Of a stretch of DNA of 64,000 nt, positions 52,740-60,412 are shown piece after piece. The notes under the pieces were generated by a model, which was not told the origin of the DNA, searched no databases, and saw nothing but the letters and a program-made list of their open reading frames with translations. Location: positions 62,001-126,000 of the forward strand of contig LBMP01000005.1 in NCBI GenBank assembly GCA_001184205.1, in the 5' to 3' direction. This DNA comes from Desulfocarbo indianensis. Lineage in GTDB: Bacteria > Desulfobacterota > Desulfarculia > Desulfarculales > Desulfarculaceae. The position numbers and the translations under genes are program-made. The stretch's first letter is position 1. Each line of letters opens with the position of its first letter.

Positions 52740-54124
52740 GACAAACCCTCCGCCGCAGCGCGCAGGGCCGCCAAGCCCTGGGCCGCTTTATGGTTGATCT
52801 CCGCGTATTCCATTTCCGGGTCCGAATCCGCCACGATGCCCGCCCCGCATTGCAGGGTGTAGCGGTCGCCCTCGAACACGATCATGCGAATGGCTATGCA
52901 GGTATCCATGTGCTGCCCCGGACCGAAGGAGCCCACCGCGCCGGCGTAGGGCCCCCTGGGGCCGGCTTCCAGCTCGGAGATGATCTCCATGGCCCGCACC
53001 TTGGGCGCGCCGGATACGGTGCCGGCCGGGAAGGCGGCCCGGAAGGCGTGCCATACGTCCATTTCCGGCCGCATGGCGCCGCTCACCGCGGAGACGATAT
53101 GCATCACGTGGCTGAAGCGCTCCACGGTCATGAAGGGCTCCACCCGCACCGTGCCGTACTGGCAGACCCGGCCCGCGTCGTTGCGCGCCAGATCCACCAG
53201 CATGAGATGCTCGGCCCTCTCTTTTTCGGAGGCCATCATTTCCTGCTCCAGCTCCAGGTCGCGGGCGGCGTCGTGGGAGCGGCCCCTGGTGCCGGCGATG
53301 GGCCGCAGTTGCATGACGCCCTTTTCCATCTTGACCAGGGTCTCGGGCGAGGCGCCCACCATGCGGCAATCGGGAAAGCTCAAATAGAACATGTAGGGCG
53401 AGGGGCTTTTCACCCTCAGCCAGCGGTAGACGCTCAAGGGGTCCACTTGCGCCTGGCCGCTGAACACGTCGGAGAGCACCACCTGGAAGATGTCGCCGGC
53501 CAGGATGTATTCCTTGGCCTTGCGCACCGCCCGGCAAAAGCGCTCCTTGTCCGGGGCCTGGAAGGTCACCCGGCCGGGTTTGGCCCTTAAGGGCAGGGCC
53601 GTGCTCAGCCGCGCCTCGCTCTCCTCCAGCTTGGCGCGGGCGGCGGCCTCGTCGCCCGCGATGGCCACCAGGGTCATCATGCGGGCCAGGTGATCGAAGA
53701 CCACGAAGCGGGAGGGATACACCAGCCGGGACACGGGCAGGTGATGGGGCGGCCCCTCGGGCAGGCGCTCTATCAGCTTCACCGCCTCATAGCCCACGTA
53801 GCCGATCAGGGCCCCCACGAAGGGCAGGTCCGGCAGCCCGTCGCATTCCAGTTCGTCCAAGGCCCGGGGAGCCAGATCGAAAAACTTCGCGGCCTGATGC
53901 GAGCTGGTCCGCCCGTTCAGCTCCAGCGTCGCCTGATCGCTTGCCAGGCGCAACTCGGCCAAGGGGTCCCAAGCCACGATGGAGTAGCGCCCCACGCTTT
54001 CCATGCCCTCGCCGCTCTCGAAGAGGAACGAATTATCCGCTCCGCCGCACAGCTTCAGATAGGCCGACACCGGGGTGTCCGCGTCCGCCAGAATTTCCTT
54101 GGTAACCGCCCGCAACCTGCTCAT
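52736..54124 (-). CDS. trpE: Anthranilate synthase component I
   Basis: Converts chorismate plus ammonia to anthranilate. 462 aa with the N-terminal Trp feedback site region (SFLFESGEGMESVGRYS, corresponding to LLES), and the catalytic domain: PSPYMFYL, ASPETLVK, RPIAGTRGR, DLARNDAGRVCQ, GTVSGAPKVRAMEII and IRMIVFEGD. ATG 54124 lies about 29 bp after the attenuator terminator. First gene of the eight-gene trpE-trpG-DAHPS-aroA-aroE-aroKB-aroC-aroQ block. Confidence 0.97.
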   Translation of the reverse strand: MSRLRAVTKEILADADTPVSAYLKLCGGADNSFLFESGEGMESVGRYSIVAWDPLAELRLASDQATLELNGRTSSHQAAKFFDLAPRALDELECDGLPDLPFVGALIGYVGYEAVKLIERLPEGPPHHLPVSRLVYPSRFVVFDHLARMMTLVAIAGDEAAARAKLEESEARLSTALPLRAKPGRVTFQAPDKERFCRAVRKAKEYILAGDIFQVVLSDVFSGQAQVDPLSVYRWLRVKSPSPYMFYLSFPDCRMVGASPETLVKMEKGVMQLRPIAGTRGRSHDAARDLELEQEMMASEKERAEHLMLVDLARNDAGRVCQYGTVRVEPFMTVERFSHVMHIVSAVSGAMRPEMDVWHAFRAAFPAGTVSGAPKVRAMEIISELEAGPRGPYAGAVGSFGPGQHMDTCIAIRMIVFEGDRYTLQCGAGIVADSDPEMEYAEINHKAAQGLAALRAAAEGLS

Positions 54125-54152
54125 GGCTTCGGCTCCCTGGTTTGAACAAATG

Positions 54153-54182
54153 AAAAGCCCACCGTCACTAAGACGGTGGGCT
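54153..54182 (-). terminator. Attenuator terminator before trpE
   Basis: Minus strand: perfect 11-bp stem AGCCCACCGTC/GACGGTGGGCT with a 5-nt loop, then TTTTC. CACCGTCTT in its 5' arm (complement at 54170-54178) pairs perfectly over 9 bp with AAGACGGTG in the leader ORF (complement at 54234-54242), forming the competing antiterminator a few codons after the Trp run. Confidence 0.9.
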
Positions 54183-54206
54183 TGCTCACTTGGCGTTGGC
54201 TCTGGT

Positions 54207-54344
54207 TTAGCTGGGGCGATCCAGGGCGAAGCTCACCGTCTTGGGCGAGCGCCACCACCAGTAAAAGCCAAAGCCCTGCCCCGCCGTCAGCGACGGAGCG
54301 GCCGGAGCGCTTGGCTTATGGTCTAAACCCTGAGACATATGCAT
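54207..54344 (-). CDS. trpL: Aromatic leader peptide of the trpE block
   Basis: 45-codon ORF (43 if the second ATG at 54338 is used); GAGGA precedes the first ATG by about 5 bp. The centre reads GFGFYWWWRSPKTVS: two Phe, one Tyr and three Trp codons in eight positions, followed by the KTV codons whose RNA forms the antiterminator arm. The block it controls holds anthranilate synthase and most common-pathway enzymes, so reading three aromatic amino acids would fit. Confidence 0.88.
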   Translation of the reverse strand: MHMSQGLDHKPSAPAAPSLTAGQGFGFYWWWRSPKTVSFALDRPS

Positions 54345-54375
54345 TCAGTCCTCTTTGGGGCATCTTCAGGATTCA

Positions 54376-54406
54376 AGTATTTGCGCCACAACAGGCGTTT
54401 TGTCAA
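54376..54406 (-). promoter_or_regulatory. Candidate promoter of the trpE block
   Basis: Minus strand TTGACA (54406-54401) and AATACT (54381-54376) with a 19-bp spacer. The -35 box is perfect and the spacer slightly long. It sits about 30 bp upstream of the leader start. Confidence 0.5.
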
Positions 54407-54493
54407 GCCCCTTGCAGAGCCCCGGCCAGGCTCGCGGCCGGGTTGTCCTTGCAAATCGCCCAGATAGCCTAGAAACTTTTTCCGGGGCGGGGC

Positions 54494-54859
54494 TCAAACC
54501 GTGATCAGATATTCGCGGCTTTTCAATATGCCGGTCAAGGGCTCGCCCATGTATTTCACCTCCACCCCCATGCCGCGCAATTGCCCGCTCAGGCCGTACA
54601 TGTCCGCGCAGGCCTGGCAGGCCTGCACCTCCACGCCGGCCTGCAAAAGGTCGTCCAGCCGCTCTTGCAGGCCTTGATCGCGGCAAAGCAACTGCACCGA
54701 GGCTCCCCACACGATGAGCAGCACCCTGTCCCACCAGCCGCGCAGGCGCGAGTTAAGGGCGTACATGAGCGCCATCTTTTCGGCCACCTCGCGGTCGCCG
54801 CTGGTCCAAAGCACCACCAGCCTTTCCCCATCCCGCCCCTGATTTTCTTCCTGGCCCAT
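54494..54859 (-). CDS. DsrE-like protein
   Basis: 121-aa cytosolic protein of the DsrE/DsrF-like fold: an N-terminal strand RLVVLWTSGDREVAEKMALM, a middle strand VLLIVWGASVQLLC, and VEVQACQACADMYGLSGQL with a Cys81-x-x-Cys84 pair, ending in a YMGEPLTGILKS segment. Family members relay sulfur or persulfide; the CxxC could be the acceptor. It follows the aldolase gene by 13 bp. AAGGGAGG precedes ATG 54859. Confidence 0.8.
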   Translation of the reverse strand: MGQEENQGRDGERLVVLWTSGDREVAEKMALMYALNSRLRGWWDRVLLIVWGASVQLLCRDQGLQERLDDLLQAGVEVQACQACADMYGLSGQLRGMGVEVKYMGEPLTGILKSREYLITV

Positions 54860-54872
54860 CTTCGCACCTCCC

Positions 54873-55760
54873 TTAGTAACCCAGCCGCCGCAGTTCCTCT
54901 TTAATGGCGGAGCCGGCCGCCTCATCGGGCATGGCCAAAGGCGAGCGCACCACGCCGGGCTGATAGCCGTTCATGGCCATGGCCGCCTTGAGGCCCCCCA
55001 CCCCATGGGTGACGGTGACCATCACCGCCAGGCTAACCAGCCGCCATTGCAGGTCCCTGGCCTGGGTCAGGTCGCCGGCCTGGAAGGCTTGTTGCAATTC
55101 CACGCAGCGCTCCGGGATCACGTTGGCCGCGGCCAGGATGCCGCCGGCCGCGCCCAGGCAGAGCGCGGGGAAAAACACGGCGGCGTTTCCCACGAACACC
55201 GCGAAATCTTTGGGGCAGAGCCTCAGCAGCTCGCTCAATTGGGCGATGTTGCCGGAGCTGTCCTTGATGCCCGCCACGTTGGGGTGCTCCGCCATGCGGG
55301 CAACCGCCTCGGCCGCCAGGTTCAGGCCCGTGGCCTGGGGGAAGTTGTAGACCAGGATGGGCAGGGGCGAATCATCGGCCACCCGGCGGTAATGATCGGC
55401 CAGGCGGGCCGGCGTCATCTGGCCCTTGAAATAATGGGGGGTGATGACCAGGGCGCAATCCGCGCCCAGCTCGGCGGCGCGGCGGGTCTGCTGAATGGTG
55501 GCCCTGGTGCTTTCGGCGCCGGTGCCGGCCATTATGATCTTGTCCGGCGCGGCCGCCTCCCGGCTGGCGGCCAAGAGTTGGTCGCGCTCTTTCTCCGACA
55601 GGAAAACCGACTCGCCGTTGGAGCCCACCACCAGATAGCCGCTCAGGCCGGTGCGGTTCCAGCGCGCAAGATTGGCCTTGAAGGCCGCCAGGTCCAGGTC
55701 CTCGTTGTGATCAAAGGGCGTCACCACCGGGGGCAGCACGCCCTGGAGTTTTTTCTGCAT
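54873..55760 (-). CDS. DHDPS/NAL-family aldolase, probably 4-hydroxy-2-oxoglutarate aldolase-like
   Basis: 295-aa class I (Schiff-base) aldolase. The pyruvate-binding loop is GSNGES, as in 4-hydroxy-2-oxoglutarate aldolase, rather than the GTTGE of DapA. The catalytic Tyr is in LVYNFPQATG and the Schiff-base Lys in VAGIKDSSGN. The neighbouring gene encodes an alanine-glyoxylate-type aminotransferase, so an aldolase releasing glyoxylate plus pyruvate would fit. GGGAGC precedes ATG 55760. DapA or N-acetylneuraminate-lyase activity cannot be excluded. Confidence 0.8.
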   Translation of the reverse strand: MQKKLQGVLPPVVTPFDHNEDLDLAAFKANLARWNRTGLSGYLVVGSNGESVFLSEKERDQLLAASREAAAPDKIIMAGTGAESTRATIQQTRRAAELGADCALVITPHYFKGQMTPARLADHYRRVADDSPLPILVYNFPQATGLNLAAEAVARMAEHPNVAGIKDSSGNIAQLSELLRLCPKDFAVFVGNAAVFFPALCLGAAGGILAAANVIPERCVELQQAFQAGDLTQARDLQWRLVSLAVMVTVTHGVGGLKAAMAMNGYQPGVVRSPLAMPDEAAGSAIKEELRRLGY

Positions 55761-55772
55761 GGTCAATGCTCC

Positions 55773-56885
55773 CTAAGCGAAATCTTGCAAGGCGCGCAAC
55801 AAAACCGCCACCTTTTGCACGCAGGCGTTCTCGCCCATCAAACCGATGCGCCAAATCTTGCCCGCCGCCGGGCCCAGGCCGCCGCCCACCTCGATGTCGT
55901 AATCGCCGAGCAGCTGCTTGCGGATGCCCTCCACGTCCCAGCCCTGGGGCGGCTTGGCCGCGGTCAGGGGCGGCAACCGATAGCCTTCCTGGGACCACAG
56001 CTCGAAGCCCATCTCCCGCAATCCCTGGTACAGGTGCCCCGCCGCCGCGGCGTGGCGCTCCCAGCGGTGTGACAGGCCTTCCTCCTGAATGATGCGCAGG
56101 CCCTCGCGCAGGGCGTAGATCATGCTGATGGGCGCGGTGTGATGATACAGGCGCTGGCCCTCGCCGGCGGACCAATATTTTTGCAGCATGGTCACGTCCA
56201 GATACCAGGACTGCACCTTGCTCTTGCGCTTGGCGATGGCCGCCATGGCCTTGGGGCTGAAGCTTATGGGGGCCAGGCCGGGGGGCACGCACAGGCATTT
56301 TTGGGTGCCGCTGTAGCAGGCGTCGATGCCCCAGGCGTCCACCTCCAAGGGCGCGCCGCCCAGCGAGGTCACGGCGTCCGCCAGAAAGAGCGTGTCGCCG
56401 TCTTTCAGGAAGGCCCCCACTTCCTCCAGGGGCTGCAAGATGCCGGTGGAGGTTTCGCCGTGCACCAGGGCGCACAGCCTGGCGCCGGGATTTTGCCTCA
56501 CTGCTTCGATGATGCGCTCCGGCTCGATGATGCGGCCCCACTCTGCCTCCACCTTGACCACCCGCGCCCCGCAGCGCTCGGCCACGTCGCACATGCGGGC
56601 GCCGAACACGCCGTTCACCCCGATCACCGCAACGTCGCCCGGCTCCAGCAGGTTGACCAGGGCGGCCTCCATGCCGGCCGAACCGGTGCCGGAGACCGGG
56701 AAGGTCATCTGGTTTTGGGTGCGGAAGGTCTGGCGCAGGAGCTGGCACACCTCGTCCATGATCTCCATGAACTTGGGGTCCAGGTGTCCGATGACCGGGG
56801 TGGACATGGCCCGCAGCACCCGATAGGGCGCGTTGCTGGGGCCGGGGCCCAAAAGAAGCCTGGCGGGGGGGATCAGCTCCTGCAT
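55773..56885 (-). CDS. Class V aminotransferase, alanine-glyoxylate / serine-pyruvate type
   Basis: 370-aa PLP enzyme. It opens LLLGPGPSNAPYRVLRAM, the signature of AGT/SPT enzymes, followed by the cofactor-binding SGTGSAGMEAALVNL, LVHGETSTG, the PLP Asp in LFLADAVTSLGG and the Schiff-base Lys in YSGTQKCLCVPPG. It likely transaminates glyoxylate or hydroxypyruvate with alanine or serine. GGAGG precedes ATG 56885. It is followed within 12 bp by the aldolase gene. Confidence 0.88.
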   Translation of the reverse strand: MQELIPPARLLLGPGPSNAPYRVLRAMSTPVIGHLDPKFMEIMDEVCQLLRQTFRTQNQMTFPVSGTGSAGMEAALVNLLEPGDVAVIGVNGVFGARMCDVAERCGARVVKVEAEWGRIIEPERIIEAVRQNPGARLCALVHGETSTGILQPLEEVGAFLKDGDTLFLADAVTSLGGAPLEVDAWGIDACYSGTQKCLCVPPGLAPISFSPKAMAAIAKRKSKVQSWYLDVTMLQKYWSAGEGQRLYHHTAPISMIYALREGLRIIQEEGLSHRWERHAAAAGHLYQGLREMGFELWSQEGYRLPPLTAAKPPQGWDVEGIRKQLLGDYDIEVGGGLGPAAGKIWRIGLMGENACVQKVAVLLRALQDFA

Positions 56886-57030
56886 CAATTGCCTCCATTT
56901 CCTGATATGGCGCGCCCGCGGCGGCGACGCGCCGCCGGCGGTTGGGGTGAACAAGGCTTGTATCTAAAAAATATACCGCGCCTGGAGCCCAGCCCCAAGC
57001 GCGGATGCATGCCCGGCAAGCAGTGGGAGA

Positions 57031-58071
57031 TTAAGGCGGCCCGCCGTTTTGGCTGCGCTCCCAATCCTTGCGGGCCATGGCTCCCAGCTCCTTGGCGCGG
57101 TCGAAAACCAGGACCATGTGTTCCCAGTCCGGCCGTTGATACATCTTCTGCATCAAAAGACCGTCCTCGTCGAACCAGCGCGGCAGCAGTCCGCCGAAGA
57201 ACCAGCCCTCCCGCCGCAGCGCGTCCACCGAGGCCCCCACCCAGGGGGAGGCCAGCTTCAACCATATCTGAAAAACCCGGCAGCCCTGGCCGGCGGCCTC
57301 TTTCTCGGCCCGCCGGGCCTCTCGCGCCAGGTCCTCGCCGGCCTCATGCGCGGTGAGCCGCGCCACCTGGGCAAAGGGAAAGACCTGGGCCTCGATCCTG
57401 CTGCGGCTGCCCGCGGGCGGCAGCGCCTTGGAAGGCCGCTTTTGCCTTTCGTCCGGCGTGTTGGCGTACAGATACCCCAGCTCGGCCGCATAGGCCTGCG
57501 GGATATACACCGCGTGGGGCGAGGAGGTGATATGTATCATGTCCAGCAGCCCGGCCACCCTGCCCGGCGCGCTGCGTTCCTTGGCGTAGGCCGCGGCGGG
57601 CATCAGGTCCACCTCCAAGGCCATGGAGATGGCGCCACAGGCCGCGGTGGCTTTTTGCGAAAAGGGATGATTGCAAACCGCTTCGCCGTACACCATTTCT
57701 ATGCCGTTCAAGGGGGCCGCCACCTTGATGCCGTGCTCGATCATCTTTTCGAAAAGGCCGCCTCCCCGATAAGTGGACAGCACCACCCCGGCTCCGGATT
57801 CGCGTACCTTGGGGCAAGGCGAGGATTGGAACAGGGCGTTATGGCCCACCACCTGCCCGCCGGCCGTGCGGGCCACGCTGGAGATCACGCTTTTATCGGC
57901 GTTGGCCTTGGCCAGTTGCTCGGGGTCCAGATAAGTCTTGATGGGATATCCTTCGCCGTAGACCGTGCGGAAGCAAGAGGTCGCGCCCGCGGCGTCCTCC
58001 GGCCGGAAAAGATCGACCACCACCTCTTGGCCGGCCTCCACGTAGTAATCAGCCTTGCGCTCATCAGCCAT
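57031..58071 (-). CDS. GNAT-like acyltransferase of the HisC/MFS operon
   Basis: 346-aa protein with a GNAT-like core (FRPEDAAGATSCFRTVYGEG; VVLSTYRGGGLFEKMI as the acyl-CoA loop; EMVYGEAVCNHPFSQKATAA). The YGEAV-x-NH-x-FSQK pattern is shared with a group of large GNAT proteins often fused to RsbW-like ATPase domains. The last gene of this operon, it is distantly similar to the C-terminal half of the first gene (60412-61737). Substrate unknown. Confidence 0.7.
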   Translation of the reverse strand: MADERKADYYVEAGQEVVVDLFRPEDAAGATSCFRTVYGEGYPIKTYLDPEQLAKANADKSVISSVARTAGGQVVGHNALFQSSPCPKVRESGAGVVLSTYRGGGLFEKMIEHGIKVAAPLNGIEMVYGEAVCNHPFSQKATAACGAISMALEVDLMPAAAYAKERSAPGRVAGLLDMIHITSSPHAVYIPQAYAAELGYLYANTPDERQKRPSKALPPAGSRSRIEAQVFPFAQVARLTAHEAGEDLAREARRAEKEAAGQGCRVFQIWLKLASPWVGASVDALRREGWFFGGLLPRWFDEDGLLMQKMYQRPDWEHMVLVFDRAKELGAMARKDWERSQNGGPP

Positions 58072-58088
58072 GTCTCACCGTCCTTGTT

Positions 58089-59303
58089 TCAATTGGCCCC
58101 TTTGCGGAGCGCCAGCAGAGATATCAGGGCCGCGCCGGCCAGGCAGGCCGCCGCGCATATAATGAACAATCCGCCGTGCTTCATGTTCGGCAAGAGCCAG
58201 GCGCCCAAGAGGGGGCCCAGGAAAAAGCCGCCCTGAAACATCTGATAGCCCAGGTTGGTGTTGAGGGGGCGCAGGCGGGGCGTGGAAAAATCGAAAAGCA
58301 GGGCGGTGATCATGGGGAAGGCGACCCCCCAGCCCAAGCCGAAAACCAAGGCCAGCCCCAGGAAGCCGGCCAGGCTAGCCGCCTGGGTGAGCCCCAGGTA
58401 AGCGGCGGCCAGCACGAGCAAGGCCGCGCCCAACAGCGCGGTCTTGGACAGGCGGTCGAACAGGCGGCCCCCCACGATGCGGACCAAAATCTCCATCCCC
58501 GTGGCCAGGGTGAAGAACCAGCCTATATCAGCCACGCCCCGGCTATGGGCAAAGGAATTGACGAAATAGAAAATGACCGTGAACGCGGCATAGACCATCA
58601 AGGCGGCGCCCAGCAACGCCAGTATCCGCCGGTCCTTCAGGTTTTCCGCCACCTCGGACCAGGTCAGCCTGGCCTCGCGCCGGGCGCCCGCCTTTTTGGG
58701 CGACGGCACCAAGAGCGCCAGGGGGATCAGCAGTATCATGAGAAGCCCGGTGCCCGCTAAAAGTCGCGGATATTCCGCCATGGTGGCGTGAACGGCCTCG
58801 GCCAGGGGCGGCACCACGGCGTAAGGCAGGATGGTCACTATGGCCAAGAAGCCGAAGGCCTGCCCGCTGCGCTTTTCGGGTATGAAGGCCACCAAGGCCG
58901 CCACCTCGGAGGCGGCCAGGAGCACGTAGAACAGACCGTGCACCACCCGCACCGCCAGCATGCCGGCCACGCCGTCGACCAGGCCATAGAGAAAAAGCGA
59001 GACCACCACCCCCGCCGCGCCCACAATCATGCCGGCCTTGGCGTTGGAGGGATTGAGCACGATGCTGAGAAGGGGCCTGACGATAAGGGCCACCAGGGAA
59101 AACACCCCGATGATGATCCCCTGGCTGGCCGCGGGCAGCCGCAGGTATTTCAGATAATCATAGAACTCGAAGAACACGGCCATGTTGCAGAATACCAGAA
59201 ACACGGCCAGCACGATGAGGACCAGGCCGCGGTTAAAGAGCCTGAGCTCGCCTGCCTGGTTCGGCTGCGCCGCCGGCCCATCCGCTGAGGTATGGTTATT
59301 CAT
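58089..59303 (-). CDS. Major facilitator superfamily transporter
   Basis: 404-aa carrier with twelve predicted helices. It has the typical central cytoplasmic loop (SPKKAGARREARLTWSEVAE) and MFS loop motifs such as GGRLFDRLSKTALLG in the second half. It starts at ATG 59303, overlapping the aminotransferase stop (ATGA), so it is tightly coupled to that gene and may export or import its substrate or product. Drug-exporter-like in sequence flavour; the solute is not deducible. Confidence 0.86.
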   Translation of the reverse strand: MNNHTSADGPAAQPNQAGELRLFNRGLVLIVLAVFLVFCNMAVFFEFYDYLKYLRLPAASQGIIIGVFSLVALIVRPLLSIVLNPSNAKAGMIVGAAGVVVSLFLYGLVDGVAGMLAVRVVHGLFYVLLAASEVAALVAFIPEKRSGQAFGFLAIVTILPYAVVPPLAEAVHATMAEYPRLLAGTGLLMILLIPLALLVPSPKKAGARREARLTWSEVAENLKDRRILALLGAALMVYAAFTVIFYFVNSFAHSRGVADIGWFFTLATGMEILVRIVGGRLFDRLSKTALLGAALLVLAAAYLGLTQAASLAGFLGLALVFGLGWGVAFPMITALLFDFSTPRLRPLNTNLGYQMFQGGFFLGPLLGAWLLPNMKHGGLFIICAAACLAGAALISLLALRKGAN

Positions 59304-60412
59304 TTGGGTAGAATGTTCTCCAAAGCGGAGACAAAGGCCCGCATGGCTTCCGGCCTGCCGATGCTCACCCTTATCCAGTTGGGAAAACGGAAACCCGTCA
59401 TGGAACGGATCATCACCCCTTGGGCCATGAGCTTGCGGTAGGCCAGGGTGTCGCTCATGGGCAGGCGGATCATGACGTAGCAGCCCTGCCCTATTTGGGT
59501 GGTCAAGCCCAGGCGGGCGGTTTCCCGCGCCAGATAGCGCTTTTGCTCGGCCACCAGCGCGCGGGTGGCGGCTATGTGCTCCCCGCCGTTGCGCACCGCG
59601 GCCAGGGCGGCCTCTTGGGCCAACACGTTCACCGAATAGACCACGCAGGTGCGGCGGATGACGTCCACCACCTCCAGGGAGCCGGCCAGATAGCCTATGC
59701 GCAGGCCGGCCAGCCCGTACATCTTGGAAAAGGTGCGGAACACCACCAGATTGGGATATTCGCGCAAAAGGCGCATGCCGTCCGGGTAGCCGGGCTCGTC
59801 CACGAACTCGAAGTAGGCCTCGTCCGCCACCACGATCTGGCGGCCGTCAACCGCGTCCAGGAAGCGCCGCAGCCTGGCCTCGTCCCACCAGGAGCCGGTG
59901 GGGTTGTTGGGGTTGCACAGGAAGATGGCCTTGCTGCGCTCATCGCGGGCCGCCAGCATGGCCTCGTCGTCGAAGCCGAAATCCTTGAGCGGCACCAGCC
60001 TGGGCTCGAACCCGCTGAACTCGGCCACCCACTCGTATACCGCGAAGGTCTTGTCGGCGGTGATGATATTGTCGCCGGCCTGGCAAAAGGCCTTGATCAC
60101 GAAAGCGATGACCTCGTTGGCACCGTTGCCCACCAGGAATTGATCCGGCTCCAGTCCGAAGCGCTCGGCCAGGGCCTGCCGCAGGTAAAAGGCGTCGCCG
60201 CTGGGATAGAGGGCGGCCTGGGGGGGCCGGAAGGCGCTGATCACCTCCCGCGCCGCCTGGGGCGGCCCCAGCGGGTTTTCGTTGTTGTTCAGGCGGTGGA
60301 GATGATCCACGCCGTAGAGACGCATCAGTTCGGGGTCCGGCTTGCTGGGGATGTAAGCCTCGAACTCCTTGATGTAGTCCGGCACCAGCTTATGCAGGGC
60401 GACCGGTCGCAT
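59300..60412 (-). CDS. HisC-type class I/II aminotransferase
   Basis: 370-aa PLP enzyme resembling histidinol-phosphate aminotransferase: LNNNENPLGPP, LVGNGANEVI, FLCNPNNPTGSWW, VVADEAYFEF and the Schiff-base Lys in FRTFSKMYGLAGLRIGY. HisC-like enzymes often act on aromatic 2-oxo acids, and it sits 5 kb upstream of the aromatic pathway genes that otherwise lack a Phe/Tyr transaminase; that link is inference. The start ATG 60412 shares a base with the stop of the previous gene (TGATG). Confidence 0.87.
   Translation of the reverse strand: MRPVALHKLVPDYIKEFEAYIPSKPDPELMRLYGVDHLHRLNNNENPLGPPQAAREVISAFRPPQAALYPSGDAFYLRQALAERFGLEPDQFLVGNGANEVIAFVIKAFCQAGDNIITADKTFAVYEWVAEFSGFEPRLVPLKDFGFDDEAMLAARDERSKAIFLCNPNNPTGSWWDEARLRRFLDAVDGRQIVVADEAYFEFVDEPGYPDGMRLLREYPNLVVFRTFSKMYGLAGLRIGYLAGSLEVVDVIRRTCVVYSVNVLAQEAALAAVRNGGEHIAATRALVAEQKRYLARETARLGLTTQIGQGCYVMIRLPMSDTLAYRKLMAQGVMIRSMTGFRFPNWIRVSIGRPEAMRAFVSALENILPK

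Noticed and set aside
42333-54260. Recurring CCACCACCA strings, considered as a dispersed repeat or CRISPR-like element
   Set aside because: Each copy is the complement of TGG TGG TGG inside a leader peptide. There is no spacer-repeat periodicity, and no CRISPR array or cas gene was found.
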